Below are positions 42,571-53,697 of a stretch of 64,000 bases of DNA, piece by piece. Positions within the stretch are counted from its first letter, which is position 1; every line of letters starts with the position of its first letter. This DNA comes from Filosporella fistucella (taxonomy: Eukaryota > Ascomycota > Leotiomycetes > Helotiales). The translations under genes and the position numbers were made by a program. The stretch spans positions 744,001 through 808,000 of the forward strand of contig JAQJZZ010000013.1 in NCBI GenBank assembly GCA_030077755.1. Direction: 5' to 3'. Below the pieces are notes generated by a model. The model made no database searches and was not told the origin of the DNA. It saw only the letters and a program-made list of their open reading frames with translations.

Positions 42571-45042
42571 CTAAATAATACCTCTCTTATTATCCTTTGC
42601 TTTCCAGCCTACGAGTGGGCTTTCCGGTCTCGGGATATTGGGCCTACCGCTTAGGGTATCAACGACATGTTTCAACTCCACCCAAAATTCATCTTTCGGT
42701 CTCCTGTTTGGCCAGTCGGTTTCTTTTTCTTCGACGTCTTTCATAGAACTGAAGACTACCTTAGCACCTTTAATACCGATGACGGTACAGCTCTGAGGAT
42801 CGCTGAGAATAGTGTGATCGGCCCTGTCTTCATACTTTTCTAGGTGCTCAATGCACTTGATAGCCAATCTAACTGCACGAGTACGGTCCATTGGCGAAGG
42901 AGTTCCTCCTTGTTGAACGTGACCTGGGATACTGTCTCTTGATTCATAACGGCCACGTGCTTCTTCGCGGATCATATCAGCGATAAGTTTGGCGCTGTAA
43001 ACCTTCGAGGCTTTTTCATTGACAATGATCAATCTACCCGCACGAGATTGACCAGCATCTTCTCTGAAGACTTTATTCAAGTGTGCGATATCTGCAGCGA
43101 GCATATCGATGCTAATTCCTTCTTCAGGGGTATATACAGCAACAGCACCAATTGCAAGACCAGCGAGAGTTGCGACATATCCGGAACGCCCTCCTTGCGA
43201 TTCGATGACGAAAACGCGGCGACGAGAGGCGGATGCGGATTGTTTGATGGTATCGCAATAGCGAACCAATTCGTTGAGACAGGTATCTGATCCAAGAGAA
43301 TATTCTGTACCAGGAACGTTGTTTGATATCGTAGCTGGGAGCATGGTCATTGGAATGCATAGGGAAGAGAATTTTTCCCTTGCAAGGCGAAGTTGTGAAA
43401 GTGCGTGGAATCCTTCGAAACCACCGACAATGAAAAGACCGTCGATGTTATACAGTTTAAAGAGTGATGCGATATGTTCCATGCCAGATTCCGAGGGCAA
43501 TTCTCGATTTGTTCCAATTTCTGATCCACCTTTGCTGGCCCAGCCATCAACTTCAAGCCAGTCGAATTCGCGAACGGCTCCAAGGGGCTTATCATCGTGA
43601 TGACGAGCGAACCCAGCGAAACCATTATGGATAGCAAGAGGAGTGTGGCCGCGAGTAAGGCAGTATGCTACTGCCGCACGAGTTGCAGCATTCATCCCAC
43701 CAGCTGGAGCACCAACATGGATGATAGCAATTCTCATATGCTGTTGATTGTTAGTAGAATCTACCTAGTTCGTTCTGGGTAACTTGCCTTCTTATCTGGC
43801 AGACGCATTTTATCATCCAAACCAGTGGCTGTTGTTGTCATATATGAGTTGTACACATCAGTAAACTCGGTATCGCGCAGACTCATGGCCTTGTCGAAAT
43901 CTCTCGACTCAATAGCTTTGGCGACTTCTTGGGTGTCCAGAACTGCTTGAACCAAAGGCTTTCTCGTAATCTTGTTTTCTGTGATGGCAATGAAAGGCGT
44001 TGGTGTTTCTGGTGTGGCATCGAGAACAGCATTCACAGCTTCGACACCTTGAAGTGTGGAGAGATATCGATCATATGCACAAGCAGTACCTCCACGTTGG
44101 ACATGTCCAAGGGTAGTAATGCGAGTATCCAACGCAAGCCCTTCCTTATCGGCGAGTAGGTCCTTAATTTCTGATGGAGAGATTTTGTTTCCATCTTGGT
44201 CGTGAGCACCTTCAGCTACAATGACAATGGTCTTTCTCTTTCCAATTTGTCGATGCTATGTGGGGTTAGGACATTTCTAACTTGTAGCATTCATTACTTA
44301 CTCTTCCGACAATCTTACACATCTCCTCCCGCCAATTTTGAGCTCGTGGTTTCTCAGGAATAAACACGAAATCTGCACCAGTTGCAACACCAGCCATGAG
44401 AGCAAGCCATCCGCAATGTCTTCCCATAACTTCAATAACAAAAGCACGAGAATGAGATGAGGCGGTAGCCTCAATATAATCGACCATTTCACATATTCTG
44501 CTCAGAGCCGAGTAGCAACCAATTGTAGCATCCGTACCGGACATGTCATTGTCAATTGACCCAACAAGTCCTACAATATTGAGATATTTGAATGGTTCGA
44601 CTTGCTCTGCGGTCAATTGCTTTGTGTCAACCAATTCCTTGAGGAGACTTGGCCATTCGGCTCGAAATTTGTCGGCACCAGTTAAAGAACCGTCACCACC
44701 GCAGATAATCAGAGCATCAATGCCATTGAGGACCATATTTTTGGCAGCAGTCAATCGACCTGGACGTTGGTAGAATGCCATACACCTAGCAGTTCCGATC
44801 AAAGTACCACCTTCAGAAAGCCAGCCTCGCACATCCGCCCATTCCATCTTGCGTATGAAGCTTCCACCCTGCACCAAGCCTTCATAACCTTCGTAGATAG
44901 CATATGCCTCACATCCCCTTTCAATTGTCATACGGATAACAGCTCGAACAGCTCCATTCATTCCTGGCGCATCACCACCGCTGGTCATCATGGCGATACG
45001 GCGCTTCTTGCCAGCGAGGGGTGGTGGGGGTTGTGGAGCCAT
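42571..45042 (-). CDS. PFK1: ATP-dependent 6-phosphofructokinase
   Basis: This enzyme phosphorylates fructose 6-phosphate to the 1,6-bisphosphate, the committed step of glycolysis. Exons 45042-44302, 44255-43788 and 43740-42571 encode 792 residues, the two-domain eukaryotic form. The N-terminal catalytic half has [56 protein letters not shown] and [20 protein letters not shown]. The C-terminal regulatory half begins [20 protein letters not shown] and has [36 protein letters not shown] and [14 protein letters not shown]. The second intron (43787-43741, 47 nt) has a GC donor (GCAAGT), a CTACTAAC branch and CAG acceptor; no GT donor keeps the frame. No other anomaly was seen. Confidence 0.96.
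43741..43787 (-). other. GC-AG intron in phosphofructokinase gene
   Basis: Exon 2 ends AAG AAG and the intron starts GCAAGT, ending CAACAG before CAT ATG AGA. The exonic AAG before the donor and the strong branch site are typical of GC-AG introns. Confidence 0.88.
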
Positions 45043-46542
45043 TTTTGTTGACTTTGGCAGAGTTCGTAGAGAGGGATTTGGAGGGATTCGAGGGAGATAA
45101 AGTAACAGAAAAAAGAAGTCGAAGGAAGAGAATTCTCTTTAGCAGCAACCAAGACCCTTTCAAGGCGGGGTTGAGATTTTTGAGGTGTTTTCTGAGCAAT
45201 GACGGCGAGCCTTGCTTTTGGCTTTAGCTGGGATGTGGATGGATAGATTTGGTTCAGCAAAAGAAACAAGGTGAGTGGGTCGGCGTCGGTGACAAGCAGA
45301 GCTTTATCGCTCGCTTTTGCAGGGGGCGGCAACCGATTTGAGTGCTTATCGCAGCTATAATCGGGCCAGCAAGCCCAGCCTTAAGGTTTCTTGATGGGCC
45401 TTTTAGATGCAGTGGGGGCATTGTAGTAATAATCATTTTCAATTGGAAGCCGTAGATATCTTTGAAGCAAAAGCATACCAAGACTTTAGCAAGTACAATA
45501 CCAGCAATTATTGAGCACCACCAGCAACTACGACATTGGTGATCTCTACCGAGTAACAACAGTATCTTGGCACCTCGCACCTAGCTATTATTTTTAGGTA
45601 CTTTTTGTTCCTGACTTCTTACACAATTGGCTCTTCCACTATCAATCCCACTACCAACCCACTACGACTTCTCATACCCACTGACACTACGGTCGCATCT
45701 CGGACACTACAGCCCATAGTGGTGTATGACGTTAGGTTTGGTTGATCTTGGCCGAGACGCCTATTGCTAGAGCAGAGACAGCGCATCGACAGAACTAAAG
45801 TTTGCTTCGAAGCTTCCATTGAGCTGGAAAAGTGCGATATTTGGCAGTGGAAACTACTACCCTCGACTTCGACACTGCACACATATCTGGAGCTGCAGGA
45901 CATAATACACAGGCGGTGTGCTTGGGTTCCACGAGTTTCTGTGGACACTGTGCACAGGGGAAGCATATGGGAATACAGACAATTTTAGGGTGTCTGCCAT
46001 TGCCGTAACTCCCAAAATTTATGACTGATATGGTTCAATGGAACAAAACAAAGGCAAATCCGGCAAAGCAGTTCGAAGTGACTGTGATGCATATCCAGAC
46101 TAGGTGAATTTATACAAAACAGACGATACAGAAAATATACGACCGGTATTAGACACTGGACTTCCAGCAGGAACAAGTTCGAGTTCTACCCCGCCATACC
46201 CTCCCTCTCTTCATAGAAGACCAAAATTGCCCAGGCTTGGCACAAATACTTATGTAATTTGTGCAACTCAACATACAGCAACAATAGAACCAATACAACT
46301 CCTCGAGTCACACATCGCGTCTCTCAGACAATATAATTTGGACAGTCAGAGAAATATTTGTCGAAATTGCGTGAGGTTTTCTGATTTCCATTATTGCTGA
46401 ACACTTGCAAGTCCACCAATTGGAGCCCGCATTTGCGAGATAAATAATAGTCCCGCGACACATCGATTCTCGACCTGGAGGCTACGACTTCAACAGACAC
46501 CTGTGGACAAACCGCTGTCGAATAATTGATTCAAACACTAAA
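45043..46542. other. divergent intergenic region, PFK / MED17
   Basis: 1.5 kb with both promoters. The PFK-proximal part (45043-45340) is purine-rich on the plus strand (CT-rich leader on the PFK strand), common for strongly expressed glycolytic genes. Frames at 45619-45988 and 46104-46400 are unsupported. Confidence 0.5.
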
Positions 46543-48638
46543 ATGGGTTCGATTCCCAATGAGTTCCCTATCTCTCTGCGAGCATGGCCTCCAGCGAAAT
46601 CAGAATCCACGGCACTTCCTTTGCTGATCCAGAGAATCAATTTCGAACGAGGCGGGTTCCAGAATATCACTGAGGAGAGCCTACGCCAGGAGATCATCGA
46701 GGAGGATATCAATGGCGCAGATATTGAGTCCAGCGATGAAGAGGAGGATTCTAAACCCGACAGGTTGACAGAGCTTATGCAGGCTCGCGACGAGTTGTTG
46801 AAGCAAATTGAGTATGGTTTCCAGTTGCTTGTCTATTTTGCAGATGCTAATATGGATATAGTCAGGGCTATCAATCTGCACTCTTTGCTTTGGATGCTAT
46901 ATCAATGCTCCTTTCAAGGGACGAGAATGGACTCGCAACCTCTACAGTATCGCAAGGGCTAAAGGACATTGTTCCTCTCAAAACGTTTGGCGCAAGCAAG
47001 ATGGCTGCTTCACAGATCACCGAGCCTCAAAAGCAAGAAAATAAGAAAATAGCCCGAGGATGGAAGGCCCAGGCTCTAGACAAGACTGTTGATTCGATTC
47101 TGGCATCTGCGACACGGCTTGAGAAAGAAATCGAGCATGAAACAAAATATTGGGAACAAGTTCTGGCTGTTAGTGACAAAGGCTGGGCGGTCTGCCGGCT
47201 ACCAAACCAAAAGCATATTCTAGGTGTACGCTTTGGATTTTCTGAAGGTAAGTCGATCCACAGCGTAACTTGTACCATACTGATGTATGTAGCCTCCCCG
47301 GCTTTCAAATCACGAAGTTTGGCAGCTCTTCGAAGAGAGGCTGATGGATCGATTTCTCTGGACCAAGGCCTTGCAGAATCCGAGCCACGAGCATTACGAG
47401 TGCGGATTCAGGAAAATGGAGAATTTACTGGATCATCCTACCTACCAAGACAGGCTGCAGACGACGCTCCTACAGAAGCTCATATACTTCAAGCTCGGAA
47501 CACTATATTTTATGAGGAACTATGGCAAGAATTGAATCGGGAAGCACGTACACTGGGCCCAGTCGAGTCCAAAAACGATACACTTGTTTGCCCACTTATG
47601 GGTAACAAGTCTATGGTGATTGATCTTGTCGGTCTAGATGAACCGAACAAGACATCAGGTCCCGATAACGAAATTGCCGAGGGCCTTTCAGTAGCTCTCA
47701 GTCTTCTTCTCAGTTACACTCATCGACAGACACATCGACGTCGGACTCAGCCACCGCCCCCAATCTCGAGTTTGAAACGACCAAATGCTCCAATTGCCCT
47801 GCTCAGAGCAATCGTCACACGTCTTAACCACCAAGAAACTCTTTCCCAGATCCACACTGTTCTTCGACCTCTTTGTGAAGTGCTAAAATCCGCTTCCATA
47901 ACGCCTGCTCCTCAATACACTCTCGCGCAAGTAAATAGAGACCCTTCACCTATCTTCACAACTGCCGAACGAACTATGCTCTCCATATTCGACAATCCGG
48001 AATCTGTCCTCACGTTCACTATTACGCCAACAACAACAATCACTGTCACAATAACGACATACACTTTCTTCAGCGGCCATTCACAACCTTTCCGCATCCA
48101 GCTCTCTCCCGACTCACCTCTATTGTCAACTTGTCCTCCATACGAGAGACTCAGTACCTGGCAAGCTGTAAGCCAATACATACTTTTCGCTACCTCTTGT
48201 GCACTTACTTCTTCCATCTCGTCCACCAGCGACGACAGAGAGGGATGGATCCAAACTGCTCAAGCAAACACCATCAAGAAAGTCTTGACCAAAGCGAAGA
48301 GGAGCAAACAACTTACCTTCTCTATCAATTACGTCCCTGCTTCCGAGAATAAATCAGAAAGTATCCGATTTCGAGCCGCGTGGGAATGGCTGAGAGGCGA
48401 GATGACGGGGAAAGGAGAGGATATCTCTCCCGAGAAGGTTAGGGGCAAGATGTGGGGTACAGGGTATGTTGGGAGTTCTGATGTGGATAAGATTGCTGAG
48501 AGTGAGGAGAGGAAAATTGAGGGTGAGGGTGGATATGAGTGGGTTTGTACTCAGGGACAAGGAGTCATTGGATGGGGTGATGGAGAAGGAGAGGTGGTGA
48601 GGAGTTTGAGTGATGTGGTGGAGGCGGCGGGGAGGTAG
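46543..48638 (+). CDS. MED17: Mediator of RNA polymerase II transcription subunit 17 (Srb4)
   Basis: MED17 is a head-module scaffold of Mediator, required for nearly all Pol II transcription. Exons 46543-46811, 46862-47247 and 47293-48638 encode 666 residues. Family strings include ISLRAWPPAKSESTALPLLI, QRINFERGGFQNITEESLRQ, QSALFALDAISMLLSRDENG, GWKAQALDKTVDSILASATR and EKGWAVCRLP-like DKGWAVCRLPNQKHILGVRF. An acidic segment (SSDEEEDSKPD) follows residue 60. Intron 1 (50 nt) joins LLKQID to QGYQSALF. Intron 2 is 45 nt, divisible by three, without an in-frame stop. The long C-terminal region is less conserved but remains open to a proper stop. Confidence 0.93.
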
Positions 48639-49564
48639 GGTGGATTTCTGGGGGCGGAATAAAGATGGGTAGAAAACGGGAGGGAAGAGGATTGAGGGGT
48701 ATAATTTGATATATGGTACTACTTCATCTGATATCCTCGTTTCTATTGTGATACAATAGTTAATCAAATACGTGAGAAGTGCTCCTCAACATTATTATTT
48801 CTCTTCAGTTCCAATCGTCATCTCTTGTGGGTATTTTCACTACTCCTGAAGCCCTCGGAATATATAGTATACCCTAGTGTATCTCATCCATGGCAAGCGG
48901 AGTATGTCCATTTCTCAGCCACCTCTGCATCCTGCACACTTCTCTCCCCTAACGTAGAGCAAGACCCGTGCATTTGCCTTTGAATTGTCGATACCCTCCG
49001 CCTCCACCATTCCTAACATCCACCTCTCAAAACAAGCAATATTTCACACAAAGATCAAGATCAAAAAGTGGAAATGGGTGCAAAGTATTCATTTTCATCC
49101 GAAAACGCCTATTCAGAGCTAAGCACATAGCATATCCATACCCATCCAGCCATCCTAGCATAGGTAAGACCACATGAAGAAATCTCTGATTTCCCTTTCT
49201 AGGCTTCCCGTTCCCGCTCTCCAAGCAACGAAATACCACATATCAGAGAGAGCAAACTAGTTACCATGCAAAGCCTATAATAGGATAACCTCGAAGCGCA
49301 ATACAGTACAAGAAGCTGAAATCAGAAATGGAAAGGAGGCTTATCATTCCATCTTTGTATAAGTACAAAATGAGGATGCAAGTGTGTTGGTACAGGTTGA
49401 AGTGCTTTGATCTTAGTTGAGACCGTGATCAAGCTTTAGAGGTTGTTTGGCTGCGAGAACTGCGGGTGCTGGTTGTGGCTTTTGCACTATGAGAGGGAGT
49501 TAGTATATCTTCAACGATTATATATAGGAAAAATCTCCAGAATTGAATGCTGGTGAAAAATAAC
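48639..49564. other. convergent 3' region
   Basis: About 930 bp between the 3' ends of MED17 and the PARP-finger gene. Nothing coding or repetitive can be supported; part may be UTR. A further 3' exon of the PARP-finger gene is not needed because its frame ends at a stop. Confidence 0.55.
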
Positions 49565-51215
49565 TCACGTCTTCTTTCCCCTCGCCTTCTTAACCACTTT
49601 CCCCTCCTCCTTCACAGCCTCAACTGGCGTCTCTTCAACTACGAGTTTCTCCTCTTCATCCTCATCTTCGGCTTTAGTGGGTGTCTCATCAGCTTCTGGC
49701 TTGATATCTTCCTTCTCGTCTTCATCTTCTTCTTTTACTGCTTCTTCCTTGACTGCCTTCTTGCCTTTAGCAGCGCGTTTCTTGGGGATGGGTTTAGTAT
49801 CAGCTAATTCATCGGCATCCTCGTCAATGGCCTCGTTTTTGACAGCTGCTTTCTTGCCACGCTTCTTGGGAGGTGGTTTAGTATCAGCTAACTCATCGGC
49901 TTCCTCGTCGGTTGGCTCGTTCTTGACAGCTGCTCTCTTGCCGCGTTTCTTGGGTAAGTTTTTGGTGTCAGCTAGATCAGTATTTCCATTCTCAACTGGT
50001 TCGTCCTTGATGTTTCCGTTCTCTGCTTCTGGCTCTTCTTTCTTGACGGGCTTCTTTGCACGAGATTTTTTGGCTGCTGGTGGGGCGATAGTTTCGTCTT
50101 CTTCGGCCTTAACAATGGTATCTTCCTCCTCTTTCTTCACACCCTTCTTTGCACGTGGTTTCTTGGCTGGCGGAGATTTGACATCAGCTGCATCGTCGGC
50201 GTCGACCATTTCCTCATCTTGATCCTCGCTCTTGACTTTCTTGCCTCGCTTCTTTGGCGCAGGTTTCACCTCCTCATCATCTTCATCCACCTCCTTCTTG
50301 GCCTTGGTGGCACGCTTCTTCTTTGCTGGCTTAGGGCTTCCGTCATCATCTTCGTCGTCAGCTTCTTGCTTGCGGCCACGCTTCTTGGTAGCTGGTTTTT
50401 TCTTGGGCGATTCGGACTCGTTTCGTGCCTGGACATCAGAGTCAGTGTGCTTTACTTTGGGTCCTGTCTCCTGCTTGATTGTAGAGCTGCCAGCTTGAGC
50501 CTGACGAAGAGCATCAAGTTCGGTTGCTTGAGCAGCAATAGTAGCTTCCAGTTCAGCAATGTAATGGGTTCTTGCCTTTTCTTCTTCTCGCATCTTGCGC
50601 TTGGATTCTTTTGTACGGAGGCCTGTCTCGCCGAGAACATTCATCTCTGGATCCTGGGAATAAGTCAGTATGTGTGGAAATCCCATAGCTGGAACGAACT
50701 TACGCCATTGAAGTCTTCCGGATCAATAAACCCCTGAGTGATGACGCGGCGTACTTTCTCCTGCATCTCAGGATGGCCCTTTAAACTGGACTTGTCATCG
50801 TCTTCATCATAGCCGTCCAGAAATTCCCAACGGTAGGATCCAGACTTATTGGGGTCCTCAAGTTTTGTCCGAAGATTTTCAATGACTTTCCCTGTGACAC
50901 AGCCCCTATTACGGATTAGACGCGACGTGATAAGCGGCTTGGTGTGAATTACCAATGTCTCCAGTGAAAGCTGCCGCGATCCTCAAATGCGACCCAAGTA
51001 CCCAATCTTAGTTCATCCTTATCGATTTTGATGCCTGCCTTCTTACACTCTGTTGAATTACAGACGGCGCGCCCCGATTTCGCAAGCTCTGAAGGAAGAG
51101 TAAGCAACAGTACGAAAACGCGCAGTCATCACGTGTTGGATGAGTTCAGCAGAGAGCGCAGAGATTGCTATTGCAAGTGAGAAGCGATGACCTGCTTACC
51201 AACTCTGTAAGACAT
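49565..51215 (-). CDS. PARP-type zinc-finger protein with KKRG-repeat nuclear tail
   Basis: Four exons (51215-51200, 51088-50953, 50905-50704, 50653-49565) encode 480 residues. Residues 1 to about 95 form one PARP-type zinc finger: MSYRVELAKSGRAVCNSTEC, KKAGIKIDKDELRLGTWVAF, SFHWRHWGCVTGKVIENL. The C..C..H..C spacing fits a nick/DNA-end-binding finger. A predicted coiled coil follows (KESKRKMREEEKARTHYIAE, LEATIAAQATELDALRQA). The rest is charged and repetitive, with many PKKRGKK / KKPRAKK blocks like nuclear signals or AT-hook-like minor-groove motifs, separated by acidic ADELADTKP spacers. There is no PARP catalytic domain. It is probably a chromatin or DNA-damage protein by inference. The long plus-strand frames are mirror frames of the repeats. 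Confidence 0.87.
49750..50000 (-). repeat. tandem KKRG(K/R)AAVKNE...ADELADTKP coding repeats
   Basis: Within the PARP-finger gene, a unit of about 28 codons reading PKKRGKRAAVKNEPTDEEAD ELADTKP recurs next to PKKRGKKAAVKNEAIDEDAD ELADTKP, and a shorter degenerate unit (PKKRAAKGKKAVKEE) follows. The DNA copies are nearly identical, suggesting recent repeat expansion. Confidence 0.75.
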
Positions 51216-52241
51216 TCTGGAAATAAGTCAGAAATCTTAGTACAAGAATCCCGAGGTTCTGAACAGTTCGCTCTATTTTCAAGTAGGTATGAAGCTGCGC
51301 CACCTGATAATCAGGATATGACAACAAAAGTGAAGATTGCAGACGCCGCGCCTTTTGTAAAAACGATCCGACAAAGGAATGAAACTAAATCAAAGTAATC
51401 AGAATCGATGGGCCTTCCAATGAACTCGATAGAATCAGATTGTGTTGTGATGAAGCAGAGAGAATATTTGATGAAAGAAAGCCGAGATAGAGGGGACACA
51501 ATTACACCTTTCAATGCCGAAGCGAGGCGCGCTAATTCCATGATCAACTTCACTTTGATCGACTTCTTTTGGTCCGTACAATGAGCAACATCAGAACTTC
51601 AGATGCCATGATCTTTCGTACATGGATTCATATCTTCAAAAATAAGAGGAAACCAATTCCCTTGACCCTGGTTATTCCAAGCTAATCCTCTCCAACTCCC
51701 TCGCTGTGCTAGGCTTTAGTCGACATTTCCCGCAGCCAAGGGGATATTAGCAATGCATTGCCAGTCATACCAGACCTCCAGCCCAGGTATTACAAACTGC
51801 GAGACCATTCCCCCTAAATGTAATAGCAGGTTACCACAGGTTGATCAGGGTCTGAGCTACCCTTGCCCCGCCGTCACCATTTATCCTGACCCCGAAGCTA
51901 CTTACTATTCAACTTGAATGATCTGTTTCGTCGAGCAGTCGATACCAGAGTGTTTTTCCACTCATCACGACACAGGTCCCAAGCAGATTGACTTCATAAA
52001 GTGGTAGCTTTTTCATAAGCGGACCGCATGCTAATGAAACAAGCACGACCACCAAGAAAGGCCAAAGGTAAGTGGTACACAATTGATGGAAATTCTACTT
52101 CTATGGTTTACGAAATTCTTCTTTCTTTATTTTTCATCTGTGTTCCTGTAACAGCAGAAGCACATTCAATAAGAGTGATTTAGATCTTCACACCGAGAAT
52201 AGCATCATCCATTATTTTTCTCAGCTTGATTTCTAGAAATC
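51216..52241. other. intergenic region, PARP-finger promoter / hydrolase 3' flank
   Basis: About 1 kb without a supportable gene. Frames at 51165-51398 and 51311-51553 are random-looking. Confidence 0.55.
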
Positions 52242-53031
52242 CTATCCTTCTGCCACTTTCACTATCACCTCTAAAGTTCTGTCTACGCGACTCAAGAAAG
52301 GCGAGTGGCCAGCATCACATCTCTCGGTTTTCATTCCAGGTACATTGGCAATATATCCTTCCTGAAGGGGCACACTCATGACTTTATCCTTCTCACACAC
52401 TAGGTATGTGCTCGGGATTTTCAGATCCTTCGGTATGAACTCTACAGGCGTGAAAACAGAAGCTAGAGTTGTTGGTCGGAGAAGGGAGTACCAATAATCC
52501 TGCTCCTCTTCTGGAAGATCGTGGTAAAACACATCTTTGGCAGCGGGCTTGCAAACAGCATATTCACCCTATGCATGTTAAAAAGAGAGTCTGAAAGGCA
52601 ATGCAAAGGGGATTTACATCAATATCCGCCCAATCAGCTTCTTTGTCATATGATGCCATGCAATGTTGACCTCTCTCGGGAATTGCAAATGCAGCGATGA
52701 AAAGGATTGATTTGATGCCACCTTTCTCTGCTCTAAACGCTCGTTCTTCAACACTTTGCCCTTCGATAGCCGCACAGCCTGGAACTCCGCCGTATGAGTG
52801 AGCGACTACCACAATCTCTGCTCCATTATCCATGACAGGGACAATTAGCTGATGAATGGCTGCGACGTCATCTATGTGGGTAGCTGTTGGAGAACGGCGG
52901 CCCGTACAGGGGAGGTCGACAGCGAGAACATGATATGAGAGGGATTCAAGTCTCGATTTCAAAGGATCGAAACATGCCGGTGAGTGATAAGATCCGTGAA
53001 CTAGCAGAATAGTAGGCTTGATGATTGCCAT
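52242..53031 (-). CDS. alpha/beta hydrolase, esterase-like
   Basis: Exons 53031-52618 and 52568-52242 encode 246 residues. The fold signature is complete: TILLVHGSYHSPACFDPL with the oxyanion hole, nucleophile Ser in VVVAHSYGGVPG, acid region KIPSTYLVCEKDKVM, and catalytic His in CDAGHSPFLSRVD. This pattern is close to small cytosolic esterases and hydroxynitrile-lyase/methylesterase-like enzymes. There is no signal peptide. The gene is divergent from an FAD monooxygenase 667 bp away; such pairs often belong to aromatic-compound catabolism, so a role in hydrolysing an aromatic ester or ring-cleavage product is possible. The substrate is unknown. Confidence 0.85.
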
Positions 53032-53697
53032 GATTGCTAAATATTTTCGATGCCAGGGAGGATGTAAAGGATTGAAATGAAAGTTAAGACACGAGAGAGA
53101 GGTTTAGATCATTCTTTTTATCAACACATATACTCTCCCAAGTTTCATCGTATTCTATACGCTCCCTGTCTCCATAAGCTGCAATCTGCATATATATACT
53201 TGGTCATACGCAATAGGATTAGACTCCACTTCTAGTGGCGATCTGCAGTCAGCTCGGATGGCTAGCCAACAATATCATAGCGCAGGTTTCAATCTTGATG
53301 AAGAGGAAGATACACTAGGATTTTTTTTTCGTTGCCTCAAGATCAAAGAGTCAAAGAGTGGATGTAAGTTATGAATTTTTCGAAGTTTGTGATGCTGAGA
53401 ACTTCATTTTGCTACCGTACTACCCCTCATGAAAAATACAGGGAGCTCATGTGGCGCAGGTCGCCAAAAGCACCCCAGTCGTCCATCGTTCAGCCCTATC
53501 CGGAGCTTCATTTTAGGCAACTCGGAGGAATTGCCTTCCAATCAGCGATATATGCACATAACACATTCCGCACGACTTCCGATATCTCGGCATGGCCGCG
53601 CCTATAACTGTTGTCATCCTGGCAAATTATCTACTGTTCATGGGCCATCCGCTTATCAAGATCACCAGCCTGCAAATAAGTCAGCATTCATTCAAAA
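53032..53697. promoter_or_regulatory. shared promoter region of hydrolase and FAD monooxygenase
   Basis: 666 bp head-to-head region. It contains a T9 run near 53321-53329 and an AT-rich hydrolase-proximal half. Frames 53371-53819 are unsupported. Coregulation of the two genes is plausible. Confidence 0.45.

Noticed and set aside
49677..50737. Long plus-strand frames opposite the PARP-finger gene
   Set aside because: They are Ser/Phe/Leu-rich mirror frames of the Lys/Glu-rich repeats.
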